A DNA stretch of 45,835 nucleotides from CAWUKT01 sp963923035 (GCA_963923035.1 CAWUKT010000056.1:1-45835); one strand, 5' to 3'; positions 16,835 to 25,936 are shown, numbered from the stretch's first letter. The notes: a model not told the origin generated them from the letters alone. Translations and numbers: made by a program.

Positions 16835-17953
16835 TCAAATAGAAGTAGGGAGCAACTGCTTGATCAAAGCATTCATTTGCCGCGCCTCCGTTTCCCAGCT
16901 CCACTCCTCACGGGGAAATTCAGGTGGGGTGGTCGACAAATAGGATTCCCAGGCGGCCCGGTCCTCCCAACTCAGCGGAAAGTCCACCGGCTGCCCAAAT
17001 CCGATGCGTTGGTTCAGGCGGTCCAGCTGCTCGGTCCGGGAATAGAACAATTTGGCGTGGCAGGCCATGTATTCGTACCACTTCGTGGGCACCTTCGGGA
17101 GCAGGTGCGGCAAGGGCGCATAGAACGCAGTCCCGGCCACACAGCCCCGGATCAATTGGACGATCCGTTCGTGCGGCACGTATTCCAGCCCGCCTTCCAG
17201 GTGGTAGTGGGACTGCAAACCGGCCCCTTCCACGTAATTCGCCATTTCTTCCAGCACCGCCTCATCGTGGGTATGCCCCGCCATGACCAGGTCCAGCTCC
17301 ACCACCGTCCGCAATTGCTGCCAGAATTCGAGGGCCCGCAGAACGCCCCACTCGCGGGCCAGCGTACCGGTATATAATAGATAAGGCCGGGGCAAGTTGG
17401 CCCCTCCCCCATTTTCCGGCGCCGACGGACGGAACTTGTTGCGGAGGATGCGGGTATGGGTCAGGGGAAATGGAATCATCCCGTCGTAGCAATCCTCGGC
17501 GTAGACGACGGCATCGCCCCACCGCCCAAAGGACCGGTGGGAACGTTCGACGAGGCCGGCCAGCCGCCCGGCCAGGGGCCGGGGGTAATGGGCCCGAATA
17601 TTCGCGGGGTAATCCTCGTGGACATCGTAGACGATGCGGGTCCCCGGTCGTTGGGCCTTCAGGTCCTGACCGACGGGCAACAACTCCGGGGCGTGGATCC
17701 AGTAAATGTCGGCTTGCAGGGGAGCGGCCAGGTCCAGCATCCACTGCCGGGCCGTCCAACGGCGCCGCGACAGGCGGTGGAAGGTCCCCGTGGAGAGGAC
17801 CCGAATTCCTTTTTCCACCCTGTCTTCCCCCTCTTTTCCCTGCCCAATCACCACGACCTCATGCCCGGCTTCCACCTGGGAGAGCGCCTCCTTGAAAAAG
17901 ATGCGGCTGTGGCGGGCGGGGTTCAGTACGGTGAGGTGGCAGATGCGGGCCAT
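16835..17953 (-). CDS. Glycosyltransferase, family 1/4-like (GT-B)
   Basis: 372 residues from the ATG at 17953; an upstream in-frame extension to 18073 runs into the dapD promoter and start region and is rejected. The N terminus MARICHLTVLNPARHSRIFF and the EAGHEVVVIG strand-loop are typical of the first Rossmann domain of GT-B enzymes; YDVHEDYPANI (about residue 110) is common in family 4-like bacterial transferases. The C-terminal half includes PYLLYTGTLAREWGV, the usual start of the donor-binding domain. It probably transfers a sugar in surface polysaccharide or glycolipid synthesis, but no polysaccharide cluster surrounds it. It diverges from dapD (101 nt apart), and its stop codon abuts the 21-bp array. 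Donor and acceptor unknown. Confidence 0.85.
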   Translation of the reverse strand: MARICHLTVLNPARHSRIFFKEALSQVEAGHEVVVIGQGKEGEDRVEKGIRVLSTGTFHRLSRRRWTARQWMLDLAAPLQADIYWIHAPELLPVGQDLKAQRPGTRIVYDVHEDYPANIRAHYPRPLAGRLAGLVERSHRSFGRWGDAVVYAEDCYDGMIPFPLTHTRILRNKFRPSAPENGGGANLPRPYLLYTGTLAREWGVLRALEFWQQLRTVVELDLVMAGHTHDEAVLEEMANYVEGAGLQSHYHLEGGLEYVPHERIVQLIRGCVAGTAFYAPLPHLLPKVPTKWYEYMACHAKLFYSRTEQLDRLNQRIGFGQPVDFPLSWEDRAAWESYLSTTPPEFPREEWSWETEARQMNALIKQLLPTSI

Positions 17954-17994
17954 GCTCAAAAGTAAAAAATCCGGGGTACAGAATTTCACTTTCT

Positions 17995-18002
17995 TATATT
18001 TG
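17995..18002 (+). promoter_or_regulatory. -7 element of the dapD promoter
   Basis: TATATTTG matches the Bacteroidota -7 consensus TAnnTTTG. It lies 52 nt before the dapD ATG. The -33 element is poor (TTTC in the expected region). Confidence 0.5.
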
Positions 18003-18054
18003 CAGCGAACCGACCAGCCAGCGGGCTGAGTACGAGGATCATTGAACGAAGCAT

Positions 18055-18870
18055 ATGACAGAAATACAAGCACTCATTGAAGCAGCCTGGGAAGACCGGA
18101 CGAAGTTGGAAGACGGAGCCGTAAAAGAAGCCATCAACGAAGTCATTGCCGCCCTGGACCGGGGTGAATTGCGGTGTGCGGAACCTACGGAAGATGGCTG
18201 GCAGGTCAATGACTGGGTCAAAAAGGCTGTGATCCTGTATTTCCCAATCCGGACAATGGAGACGATCCACCTCCCTCCGTTTGAGTACCACGACAAGATG
18301 GAACTCAAGGGAGACTACGCCCGTCGGGGCGTCCGGGTGGTGCCTCCGGCGACCGCGCGCTACGGGGCCTATATCTCCCCCGGCGTCGTCATGATGCCCT
18401 CCTACGTCAATATTGGTGCCTATGTGGATGCCGGAACCATGGTGGACACCTGGGCCACGGTGGGCTCCTGCGCCCAGATTGGCAAGAGCGTTCACCTGAG
18501 TGGTGGCGTCGGCATTGGTGGGGTCTTGGAACCCGTCCAGGCCGCCCCCGTCATCGTGGAGGACCACGCCTTCATTGGCAGCCGCTGCATCATCGTCGAA
18601 GGGGTTCGGATTGGCCGGGAAGCCGTCCTCGGAGCCAATGTGACCCTGACCGCTTCTTCCAAGATCATCGATGTCTCGGGTCCCGAACCCGTTACCCACA
18701 AGGGCTATGTGCCCCCTCGTTCAGTTGTGATTCCCGGATCGATTCCGAAGGAATTCCCCGCCGGTACCTACCATGTCCCCTGCGCTCTGATCATCGGACA
18801 ACGGAAAGAAAGTACCGACCGTAAAACCTCCCTGAACGATGCTTTGAGAAACTTTAACGTCAGCGTCTGA
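18055..18870 (+). CDS. dapD: 2,3,4,5-tetrahydropyridine-2,6-dicarboxylate N-succinyltransferase
   Basis: 271 residues, the normal length for DapD. It adds succinyl from succinyl-CoA to tetrahydrodipicolinate in the succinylase branch of lysine and meso-diaminopimelate synthesis. The N-terminal helical domain (about 1-100) is followed by left-handed beta-helix hexapeptide repeats, visible as PGVVMMPSYVNIGAYVDAG, WATVGSCAQIG and GVGIGGVLEP, then the C-terminal DapD segment with PPRSVVIPG. The gene is alone on its strand between a divergent glycosyltransferase and rnr, 121 nt downstream. The product feeds both protein and peptidoglycan synthesis, so it is a likely essential gene. Confident call. 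Confidence 0.97.
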   Translation: MTEIQALIEAAWEDRTKLEDGAVKEAINEVIAALDRGELRCAEPTEDGWQVNDWVKKAVILYFPIRTMETIHLPPFEYHDKMELKGDYARRGVRVVPPATARYGAYISPGVVMMPSYVNIGAYVDAGTMVDTWATVGSCAQIGKSVHLSGGVGIGGVLEPVQAAPVIVEDHAFIGSRCIIVEGVRIGREAVLGANVTLTASSKIIDVSGPEPVTHKGYVPPRSVVIPGSIPKEFPAGTYHVPCALIIGQRKESTDRKTSLNDALRNFNVSV

Positions 18871-18948
18871 GATTATTGTTCGTATTCTATTCCTCTTGCG
18901 CCGCGGTCCCCACTGCGGATGCCCAACTATTTATGTTGTTCATAAGAA

Positions 18949-18981
18949 TTGTTAAACCAAACAGACCCTTTTTTATTTTTA
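18949..18981 (+). promoter_or_regulatory. Probable promoter of the rnr operon
   Basis: TTG at 18949-18951, a 22-nt spacer and TATTTTTA at 18974-18981 match the Bacteroidota promoter except for A instead of G at the last base. The predicted start is within about 10 nt of the ATG at 18992, implying a very short leader. Confidence 0.45.
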
Positions 18982-18991
18982 CAGAGTAATT

Positions 18992-21226
18992 ATGGCTAGA
19001 AAGAAACAAAGCCGAAAAAGCAAAGAGAAATCCGCTCGGGTGGAGAAGGCAGTGGCCAAGGCCTTGCTGCATTTCCTCCGCAACCGACCCGATCACTCCT
19101 TTAACCATCGCCAAATCGCAGCCGGTGCCAATGTCAAGGGCCGGCTCTCCCATAAAAAACTGATTGGCCTGCTCGAGCAACTGAGCGAAAGCGGCCAGAT
19201 CACGGCCCTCGGAAGAGGGAAGTATTCCCACAAAGCCTCCACAACCAAGCTGGAAGGCACCCTGGATGTCGCCCGGGATGGCTTCGGATTCCTCGTCCCC
19301 GACGAGGAGGGAGCCGGAGACATTTTCATCCCCGAGAAGAAAATGAACCGCGCCTTCCACGGCGACCGGGTCGCCGTGCGCATCACCCGCTACCGCGGAC
19401 GGGGAGGGCGCCCCGAAGGGGAAGTCGTCAAAATTGTCCAGCGCCAACGCTCCGCCTATATCGGCGTGGTCGAAAAGGCCCACGGACAGATGGTCTTCAC
19501 CCCCGACGAAGTCCGCATTGGGCGGGACTTCCTGATTGATTCGCGGGGGACCGGCGACGCCAAGAGCGGCCAGAAGGTCCTCGTCGAAATTGAAAGCTGG
19601 CAAGGCAATACGCCGGTGGCCCGCGTGACGCGGGTCCTCGGAGATGTCGGCGAGAACAATGCTGAAATGCACGCCATCCTGTGGCAGTTCGGGTTCGAGC
19701 CTGAGTTTCCGCAGATGGTGGAGATGGAAATGGAAAAGTTTGGGAATGAAGTTCCCAAGGACGAGATCAAACGGCGGCGGGACATGCGTCCCATCACGAC
19801 TTTTACCATCGACCCGCCGGATGCCAAGGACTTCGACGATGCCCTGTCCATCGAGTTCCTGGACAACGGGCACTATTCCGTTGGGGTACACATCGCCGAT
19901 GTGAGCTTCTACGTCCAGCCGGGGACGGCCCTCGACGACGAGGCGCTCCACCGGGCCACTTCGGTCTACCTCGTGGACCGGACTGTCCCAATGCTCCCGG
20001 AAAAGCTCTCCAATAACCTGTGTTCCCTCGTTCCCAACAAAGACCGGCTGTGCTTCTCGGCCATCTTTGAGATCGACGACCACGGCAAGGTCCACAAGCA
20101 GTGGTTCGGACGGACGACCATCCATTCGGACCGTCGTTTCGCCTACCTGGAAGCCCAGGCCATCATGGATGCAGGCGAGGGCGAATTCCACCACGAACTC
20201 ACCACCCTGAACAATATCGCCCTGAAGTTGCGGGCCGAGCGTTTCAAGCGCGGCTCCATCAACTTCGAGGAGGACGAGGTCAAGTTTGAGCTTGATGCCG
20301 AGGGCAAGCCGATCCGGGTGTTCCGGAAGGTGCGCAAGGATGCGCACAAGATGATTGAGGACTGGATGTTGCTCGCGAACCGGAAGGTGTCCGAGTACGT
20401 ATCGAAGATCCGGCTCAAGCCGGCATTGCCCTTCATCTACCGCGTCCACGACCGTCCCGACCAGGAAAAGCTCGCCAACCTACGGACCTTCGTGGCCACC
20501 CTCGGCTACGAACTGGACCTGGAGCAGGAAGACGATATTTCCCGCTCCCTCAACTCCCTCATGATGGATGTCGAAGGGCGTCCCGAGCAGAGCATGGTCC
20601 AGCAAGTGGCGGTCCGGACCATGGCCAAGGCCATTTATTCCACCGGGAACATTGGCCACTACGGACTGGGCTTTAAGTTTTACAGCCACTTCACCTCCCC
20701 CATTCGCCGCTATCCCGACCTGATGGTCCACCGCCTCCTCGCGCAGTACCTCGACGGGAACTATTCCGCCAATCCCAACAAGCTGATGGCGGACGCGAAG
20801 CACTGCAATCTCCGTGAGAAGCGCGCCGTGGAAGCTGAACGGGCCTCGATCAAGTACAAACAGGTGGAATTCCTGGAGGACAAAATCGGGGAACAGTTCG
20901 AAGGGATTGTGACCGGGGTGACGAAATGGGGCATCTACGTCGAACTGACCGACAACAAGTGCGAAGGAATGATCGGCCTGCACGACATGAAGGACGATTA
21001 TTATGAGGTGGACGAGGAAAACTATTGTGTGCGGGGCCGAAGCTACGGCGAGACCATTCGTCTGGGCGATAAGCTGCTGATCGAGATCAAAGGCACTTCG
21101 CTCCGCAACCGAACCATTGATTTTTCACTTGTAGAATACCTGCGCGACTCCCTGGAAGATCACCAGGACGCCATCCCGGTGGGCTACGGCCCTACCTCCA
21201 ACTCAAAATCCAAACGCCGAAAATGA
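18992..21226 (+). CDS. rnr: Ribonuclease R
   Basis: 744 residues of the RNase II/R (RNB) family, a processive 3'-to-5' exoribonuclease that degrades structured RNA. In order: a basic N terminus; a winged-helix region (about 20-75); cold-shock domains including EGTLDVARDGFGFLVPDE (about 88-105); the RNB catalytic domain with the metal-binding signature DPPDAKDFDDALS (about 274-286); FYSHFTSPIRRYPDLMVHR near 563-581; an S1 domain (EGIVTGVTKWGIYVEL, from about 636); and a Lys/Ser-rich tail. The length and presence of both helix-turn-helix and S1 domains favour RNase R over RNase II. Its stop overlaps the start of the polyprenyl synthase by 4 nt (ATGA), so the two are translationally coupled. Confidence 0.96.
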   Translation: MARKKQSRKSKEKSARVEKAVAKALLHFLRNRPDHSFNHRQIAAGANVKGRLSHKKLIGLLEQLSESGQITALGRGKYSHKASTTKLEGTLDVARDGFGFLVPDEEGAGDIFIPEKKMNRAFHGDRVAVRITRYRGRGGRPEGEVVKIVQRQRSAYIGVVEKAHGQMVFTPDEVRIGRDFLIDSRGTGDAKSGQKVLVEIESWQGNTPVARVTRVLGDVGENNAEMHAILWQFGFEPEFPQMVEMEMEKFGNEVPKDEIKRRRDMRPITTFTIDPPDAKDFDDALSIEFLDNGHYSVGVHIADVSFYVQPGTALDDEALHRATSVYLVDRTVPMLPEKLSNNLCSLVPNKDRLCFSAIFEIDDHGKVHKQWFGRTTIHSDRRFAYLEAQAIMDAGEGEFHHELTTLNNIALKLRAERFKRGSINFEEDEVKFELDAEGKPIRVFRKVRKDAHKMIEDWMLLANRKVSEYVSKIRLKPALPFIYRVHDRPDQEKLANLRTFVATLGYELDLEQEDDISRSLNSLMMDVEGRPEQSMVQQVAVRTMAKAIYSTGNIGHYGLGFKFYSHFTSPIRRYPDLMVHRLLAQYLDGNYSANPNKLMADAKHCNLREKRAVEAERASIKYKQVEFLEDKIGEQFEGIVTGVTKWGIYVELTDNKCEGMIGLHDMKDDYYEVDEENYCVRGRSYGETIRLGDKLLIEIKGTSLRNRTIDFSLVEYLRDSLEDHQDAIPVGYGPTSNSKSKRRK

Positions 21227-22200
21227 AATCTCCTGCCGAGCTCAAGGAACTGTTCGAAAACCATATCCGCACCGTCTTCCAGGATGACTTCTGGAAGGGA
21301 TCGCTGTACCAGCCCATCCAGTACATCGTAGAACTGCCGGGGAAACGCTACCGGCCGATTCTCCTCCTCCTGACCTACCAGGCGGTGACGGGTGAGAGTC
21401 CGGAGCGGGCCCTCAACGCGGCCCTGGCGGTGGAGTTCTTCCACAACTTTTCTCTGGTCCACGACGACATCATGGACAATGACCCGATCCGTCGGGGCAA
21501 GCCTTCGGTCCACGAAGTCTACGGCGTCAACAAGGCCATCCTCTCCGGAGATGCCATGTTTGCGCTGACGTTCGAGATGCTCATCAAGGATTTCCCTGAG
21601 CAGGCGGTCTCCCTGATCCGGGAGTATACCCAGATTTCGGTCGGGGTATGCGAAGGTCAAATGGAGGACATGGAATTGCCGGATGAGGCGGTGGAAGATG
21701 TGCCCATTTCCCGGACGCTGGAAATGCTGCGGAAAAAGACCGCCGTCTTGCTCGGCGGGGCCATGAGTGTGGGCGCGATTTGCGGGGGAGCTTCGAAAGA
21801 AGTGGTAGACAATTTCCGCGAGTTTGGTGAAGCGGTTGGTATTGGCTTCCAATTGCAGGATGACTATCTGGACGTCTACGGTGAACAAAAGAAGCTGGGG
21901 AAACGGGCGGGTTCGGACATTGTGGAAAATAAGAAGACGGTCCTGCTGTTGAAGGCGTTTGAGAAGGCCAATGCCGACCAACTTCAGCGCCTGTCGGCGC
22001 TGCTGGAAGAGGAAGATGACGCCGCCAAGATTGCCGGTGTCAAAGCCATCTTCGCCGAATTGGGCATTCCGGAAGCAACCAAACAGCTCATTGGGACGTA
22101 CTTTGACAAGGCACAGTCGCTGAGTCAGCAGCTGTCCCACCTGCCGGGCTACGTACCCATCGGCAAATTCCTTGAAGCCATGATGCAACGAGAGTATTGA
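21223..22200 (+). CDS. Polyprenyl diphosphate synthase (trans-isoprenyl)
   Basis: 325 residues of the head-to-tail trans-prenyltransferase family, which condense IPP with an allylic diphosphate. The first Asp-rich motif is in LVHDDIMDNDPIRRG (about residues 80-94) and the second is QLQDDYLDVYG (about 210-220); GKRYRPILLLL near residue 42 is the conserved substrate-binding stretch. Chain length cannot be read with confidence, so it could make farnesyl, geranylgeranyl or longer quinone side chains. It overlaps rnr by 4 nt and the rhomboid gene by 1 nt, forming a three-gene operon. Family certain, product length uncertain. Confidence 0.92.
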   Translation: MKSPAELKELFENHIRTVFQDDFWKGSLYQPIQYIVELPGKRYRPILLLLTYQAVTGESPERALNAALAVEFFHNFSLVHDDIMDNDPIRRGKPSVHEVYGVNKAILSGDAMFALTFEMLIKDFPEQAVSLIREYTQISVGVCEGQMEDMELPDEAVEDVPISRTLEMLRKKTAVLLGGAMSVGAICGGASKEVVDNFREFGEAVGIGFQLQDDYLDVYGEQKKLGKRAGSDIVENKKTVLLLKAFEKANADQLQRLSALLEEEDDAAKIAGVKAIFAELGIPEATKQLIGTYFDKAQSLSQQLSHLPGYVPIGKFLEAMMQREY

Positions 22201-22907
22201 TGGAAAGACTCCTGGGCGTCGCCCAACAACATCCTGTTTCTACTTTTCTTCTCCTCGCCACCCTCGCCACCAGCCTGGCGGCCTTCCGGGATCCGCGGCT
22301 CATGGAGCGCTTTGCCCTGCGCCCCAACCGCCTGGTCTACCACCGGAAGCACTATACGGTCCTGTCCAGCGGCTTCATCCACGCCAACTGGCCCCACCTC
22401 CTGATCAACATGCTGACCTTCTATTTCTTTGCATTTGATCTGGAGCATTCCTTTGTCCGCTACGATGCTGTGGCTCACAAGGATGACCTCGAGGTCTCTT
22501 CCCTCGTCTATATCCTGGCCCACGGCAAATACCTGATCCTCTATATCGGCTCCATGGTCCTCGCCGACATCACCACGATTGTCCGCCACAAAGACAATCC
22601 GGCGTACAGCGCTGTGGGGGCCTCCGGGGCCCTGAGTGGCGTCGTCCTGGCCTATATCATCATGGCCCCGGCCACCAACAATGGCTTCGACGTGATGATC
22701 TTCGGCATCATTCCGGGATGGATGTATGCTTTGCTGTTTGTGGTGGGAAGTTATTTTTCCAGCCGGAGCCGGCCGGACGATGGGATTGCGCATGAGGCCC
22801 ACCTGTGGGGTTCCATTGCGGGTGTCTTTTTGACCGTAGTCATGTATCCGAAGGCGGCGTGGATTTTCGTGGAAAATGTTTCCGATTGGGTGGGCAACCT
22901 ATTCTGA
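22200..22907 (+). CDS. Rhomboid-family intramembrane serine protease
   Basis: 235 residues from the ATG at 22200, which overlaps the TGA of the preceding gene (TGATG). About six hydrophobic segments are visible. The conserved HANWPHLLINM loop/TM2 segment (about 57-67), the catalytic Ser in SAVGASGALSG (GxSG motif, about residue 143) and a His in HEAHLWGSIAGV (about 199) form the Ser-His dyad of rhomboids. It cleaves substrates within the inner membrane; the target is unknown. It is the last gene of the operon, and its 3' end overlaps the convergent GNAT gene by 9 nt. Confidence 0.9.
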   Translation: MERLLGVAQQHPVSTFLLLATLATSLAAFRDPRLMERFALRPNRLVYHRKHYTVLSSGFIHANWPHLLINMLTFYFFAFDLEHSFVRYDAVAHKDDLEVSSLVYILAHGKYLILYIGSMVLADITTIVRHKDNPAYSAVGASGALSGVVLAYIIMAPATNNGFDVMIFGIIPGWMYALLFVVGSYFSSRSRPDDGIAHEAHLWGSIAGVFLTVVMYPKAAWIFVENVSDWVGNLF

Positions 22908-23498
22908 TCGGTCTTCCCAGAGATTGATATAAGGTTCCAGCCGGCGGGGCATGCGCTCCAGGCCGGCCCTGAACTGAAAGACCCGGCGCTGGTCGGGTAC
23001 GCAGTGGTAGCGCAAGTGAACCAACGCACCAAACTGAGCCGAGATTTCCAGAGAAGCGATGACAAAACCTGCCTTCAGTTTCGGGATGATCACGGCGTTG
23101 TACGTGGCGACATGACGGCTGAAGATGATCTGAAATCCTTCCCGTTGGAGATAAGGCAAAATGAATCCGAGGTAATCCGAGTAAATGCCCCGGCGACGGT
23201 ACTCTGGGAATATCCCGGTATTCTCCATGTAGACCGTATCCTTGTCTGTTTGCCGCAGGGCCGTCCACCCCACCGGACTCCCCTCCCATTCCAACAGAAA
23301 AAACTTCCGCCACAATCCCAGGCTATTCTCCCTCAAGGCCTTCTGAGCGGCCAGTATCCCGGGATACTGGATTTCCGGACAATCAAACAGGACCATAGAA
23401 GAAAAAGCCTCGTCACCATGGGCCTCAAACACATTCTGGAAGGTGGATTCATCCGTTTCGGTGATGGAGAGTTGAGCGTGAATGTCGTATCTTTTCAT
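22899..23498 (-). CDS. GNAT-family N-acetyltransferase
   Basis: 199 residues. The acetyl-CoA-binding core is visible as VYMENTGIFPEYRRRGIYSDYLGFIL (split over about residues 89-114: a beta-4 strand, then RRRGIY as the R/QxxGxG/A loop, then the alpha-3 helix). The N terminus (KRYDIHAQLSITETDEST) and the C terminus (YHCVPDQRRVFQFRAGLE) resemble no acceptor-specific family I know. Probably a cytoplasmic acyltransferase on a small molecule or protein N terminus. It is convergent with the rhomboid gene with a 9-nt overlap of coding ends, so no terminator separates them. Fold call good, substrate unknown. Confidence 0.82.
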   Translation of the reverse strand: MKRYDIHAQLSITETDESTFQNVFEAHGDEAFSSMVLFDCPEIQYPGILAAQKALRENSLGLWRKFFLLEWEGSPVGWTALRQTDKDTVYMENTGIFPEYRRRGIYSDYLGFILPYLQREGFQIIFSRHVATYNAVIIPKLKAGFVIASLEISAQFGALVHLRYHCVPDQRRVFQFRAGLERMPRRLEPYINLWEDRSE

Positions 23499-23621
23499 GG
23501 GCTAGGTTTACTCAGAAAATTTAGCCATTATTTATAGTGGTCCCAAAACAAGCCCTACGGGTAGCTGTTAAATTGGTGATCACTGAAGTGTAAGTTGAGC
23601 AAGGCAATTGATCTTCCGCCC

Positions 23622-24653
23622 ATGAAATACCACTTTTTCTGGTCGCTGGTGCTGGTTGCCCTCCTGGGATGTCGAGAGGAAATCGGCGTATTGGCCCCGG
23701 AGAAGGAGCTGTATGGGGTGTGGGGGATCCTCGATCCGGAAAAGGATGTCCAGTACGTGAAGATTGGGCAGGTCTTCCAGGCGGAGGAGGACGCCCTGGC
23801 GTATCCGGAAGAGAATGACCTGAGCGTCGCGGGATTTGAGGTGTCCATCCACGGGGATGACCAGGTCTGGGAGGGGACCATTGAGGAGATCCCCCGCGAT
23901 CCGGGAGGATCATTTGGCGCGTCTCAACGGCTGTACCGCTTTGAGACGCCTCCAGGTGCCCGCCTGAAGGCGGAAGAGACCTATGAGTTGATCATCCGAC
24001 GGCCGGGAGTGGATTCCATTCTCATTTCCGCCACTACCACCATCCCCTCGGCTCCGGACATTTTCAATCCTTCCGGTCCGGTTTACCTTCCCCGAACCAA
24101 CGACTATCTCCTGCCGACCATTGACTTTGAGGATGATTACGCCGTGATTTTCCGGCGGGGCACTGGCTTTGGATTCGAGGTGCGGGTGCTCGTCGACTAC
24201 TTCGAAAATGGCGTCCCCCAAACTGCACGGTGGGGACCGACCAAGGTCTTCAACAAGCCGGGGGATTGCGAAGCGGACGGAATCGTCGAGCTGTGCTATC
24301 AAATCCCGGAAGCGGTTGTCTCAAGGGGCCTGTCTACAACCTTTTCCAAAGTCTCCGGCACCATCTTCGTCAACGATACCATCCCCAAGGCCTCCCAAAT
24401 CAACCAACTGAGCTCTTCCGTTGCCGTGGAAGTGACCGCCATCGATTCCATTTTCAGCACCTATATCACGGCCCAGGACCCGTTTGGGTTTGGCCTCAAC
24501 CTCTTGATGGACCCACCGGTCGTGACGAATATGTCGGGCGACCATGTGGGGATATTTGGGTCGATCCACCGCGCCCGCAACTATATCATCCTCGATGCCT
24601 GCACCAAGTACCGGGCCGGCATCACCAACTACATTCCTGGCAACTGCTTCTGA
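23622..24653 (+). CDS. Predicted lipoprotein, paralogue of the next gene
   Basis: 343 residues from the ATG at 23622; the frame can be extended to 23595, but the signal peptide starts here. A type II signal peptide ends in the lipobox LLGC (Cys about 17), so it is an envelope lipoprotein. It shares almost its full length with the gene at 24725: (V)LAPEKELYxVWGIL, DVQYxKIGxVFQ, ENDLSxxGFEVxIHG, CYQIPE, VAxEVTAIDS, PFGFGLNLLxDxPVVxN and a final NCF/SCF. The fold appears all-beta. It may belong to the large DUF4249-type lipoprotein families of Bacteroidota, but I am not certain. The terminal Cys and the Cys pair in GDCEADGIVELCYQ could form disulfides. Confidence 0.8.
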   Translation: MKYHFFWSLVLVALLGCREEIGVLAPEKELYGVWGILDPEKDVQYVKIGQVFQAEEDALAYPEENDLSVAGFEVSIHGDDQVWEGTIEEIPRDPGGSFGASQRLYRFETPPGARLKAEETYELIIRRPGVDSILISATTTIPSAPDIFNPSGPVYLPRTNDYLLPTIDFEDDYAVIFRRGTGFGFEVRVLVDYFENGVPQTARWGPTKVFNKPGDCEADGIVELCYQIPEAVVSRGLSTTFSKVSGTIFVNDTIPKASQINQLSSSVAVEVTAIDSIFSTYITAQDPFGFGLNLLMDPPVVTNMSGDHVGIFGSIHRARNYIILDACTKYRAGITNYIPGNCF

Positions 24654-24724
24654 GATTTCCCCCTCAAGTGCGTAATCGTGACGGGCTTTTAGATTAAAAT
24701 GTCCCGGGGATTTGATGTACTTTC

Positions 24725-25768
24725 ATGTCCATGAAGCGTTTGCCCCTTCTGATTCCAATGGTTCTCATTCTTATCTCCGGCTGTCGCCCCGAAATCGAGG
24801 TGTTGGCGCCGGAAAAGGAGTTGTATGTAGTGTGGGGAATCCTGAATCCCACCCAGGATGTCCAGTACATTAAAATTGGGAAGGTCTTCCAGACCGAGCA
24901 GGATGCGTATGTGTATGCCACGGAGAATGACCTGAGTGCGGAAGGCTTTGAGGTGGAGATTCATGGGGCCGGGAAAACGCATCCCGCCACGTTAGAGGCG
25001 CTGACCCGGGATCCGGGCAGTATCTTTGGCGCGGCTCATCAATTGTATCGGATTGAGACGCCACCGGACGAACCCCTGATCGCAGGGGAGCAGTACGAAT
25101 TGCGGGTGCGGAAAGCGGGTGAAGACGAGATCTTTTTATCCGCAACCACCATCATTCCCGGTACGCCGACCGTCACGAACCCTTCCCTACCGGTCTATTT
25201 TCCCAACTTCGACCTGTACCAACTTCCCACGGTTTACCTTGAGAATGACTATACCGTCTTCTTCCGGGACGGAAATGCCGCCGGATTCGAGCTGCGAATT
25301 TTGGTGGATTACTTCGTGGATGGCGAGCCGCGAACGGTGCGCTACGGTCCGACCCGGATATTTCGGGAACCGGTCCGGTGCCAGGCCAATATCGCCCGGG
25401 GCGGAATGTGTTATCAGATTCCGGAGAAATCGGTTTCCCGGACCCTCGCCTCTACCTTCAATGAAATCCAGGGCGATATTTTCCTGAATGACACCATTGA
25501 TGTTGCCCCCAATCCTGACCTCCTGAGTAAATCCGTGGCCATCGAAGTAACGGCCATCGACTCCGCCCTGGCGACCTATATGATTGTCAACCAACCCTTT
25601 GGTTTTGGATTGAATCTCCTCATCGACAAACCAGTCGTCTCCAATATTTCCGGCGAGAACATCGGCATCTTTGGCTCCATCAATACGGACCGGAACTATG
25701 TCGTCTTCCATGACTGTACCAAGTACAATGCGGGAATCATCGACGAGCTTCCCGGCAGCTGTTTTTGA
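24725..25768 (+). CDS. Predicted lipoprotein, tandem duplicate
   Basis: 347 residues (or 345 from the second ATG at 24731). The signal peptide carries a lipobox ISGC (Cys about 20). The body is co-linear with the preceding protein from CRPEIEVLAPEKELY to the C-terminal SCF, including the paired Cys region (VRCQANIARGGMCYQIPE), so the two genes arose by tandem duplication and then diverged substantially. There is only a 71-nt gap and no terminator between them, so co-transcription is likely. No partner SusC-like or T9SS gene is adjacent. Function unknown; surface or periplasmic role inferred from the lipobox. Confidence 0.8.
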   Translation: MSMKRLPLLIPMVLILISGCRPEIEVLAPEKELYVVWGILNPTQDVQYIKIGKVFQTEQDAYVYATENDLSAEGFEVEIHGAGKTHPATLEALTRDPGSIFGAAHQLYRIETPPDEPLIAGEQYELRVRKAGEDEIFLSATTIIPGTPTVTNPSLPVYFPNFDLYQLPTVYLENDYTVFFRDGNAAGFELRILVDYFVDGEPRTVRYGPTRIFREPVRCQANIARGGMCYQIPEKSVSRTLASTFNEIQGDIFLNDTIDVAPNPDLLSKSVAIEVTAIDSALATYMIVNQPFGFGLNLLIDKPVVSNISGENIGIFGSINTDRNYVVFHDCTKYNAGIIDELPGSCF

Positions 25769-25804
25769 TCTACCTGACAATCTGTTCCACCAAGTCAGTC
25801 AGTT

Positions 25805-25821
25805 TCTGTCAGAGTGACAGA
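25805..25821. promoter_or_regulatory. Dyad upstream of hsp20, candidate activator site
   Basis: TCTGTCA-gag-TGACAGA is a perfect inverted repeat with 7-bp arms. Further TGACA/GTCAG half-sites lie just upstream (CCTGACAA near 25774, GTCAGTCAG near 25795) and GCGACAA just downstream. It sits about 65 bp upstream of a sigma54-like promoter, the usual place for an enhancer-binding-protein site. Confidence 0.45.
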
Positions 25822-25884
25822 ATAATTGCGACAACTCCCCTATTCCTCCGCCATTTTTTCCCAAAATATGCTTTTCCAACCTCG

Positions 25885-25900
25885 TGGCACCCTTCTTGTG
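25885..25900 (+). promoter_or_regulatory. Sigma54-like (-24/-12) promoter of hsp20-dnaK
   Basis: TGGCAC at 25885-25890 and TTGTG at 25896-25900 place GG (25886-25887) and the -12 G (25898) exactly 10 nt apart, as in sigma54 promoters (TGGCAC-N5-TTGCA). The -12 element has GT instead of GC. A start near 25910 would give a leader of about 27 nt. No TAnnTTTG element is seen in this gap. Confidence 0.45.
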
Positions 25901-25936
25901 TAAAGGAGAGAGGAAAAAATAAGCACTCAATATAAA

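Noticed and set aside
16312..16904. Open frames on both strands over array 2 (heptapeptide repeats such as MAESRTA)
   Set aside because: A 21-nt unit without a stop leaves every frame open, so openness says nothing. No start site, signal or conserved part supports a gene. They are reported as a repeat instead.
17954..18073. Upstream extension of the glycosyltransferase frame
   Set aside because: It would run through the dapD promoter and into its first codons and adds no conserved residues; the ATG at 17953 opens a typical GT-B N terminus.
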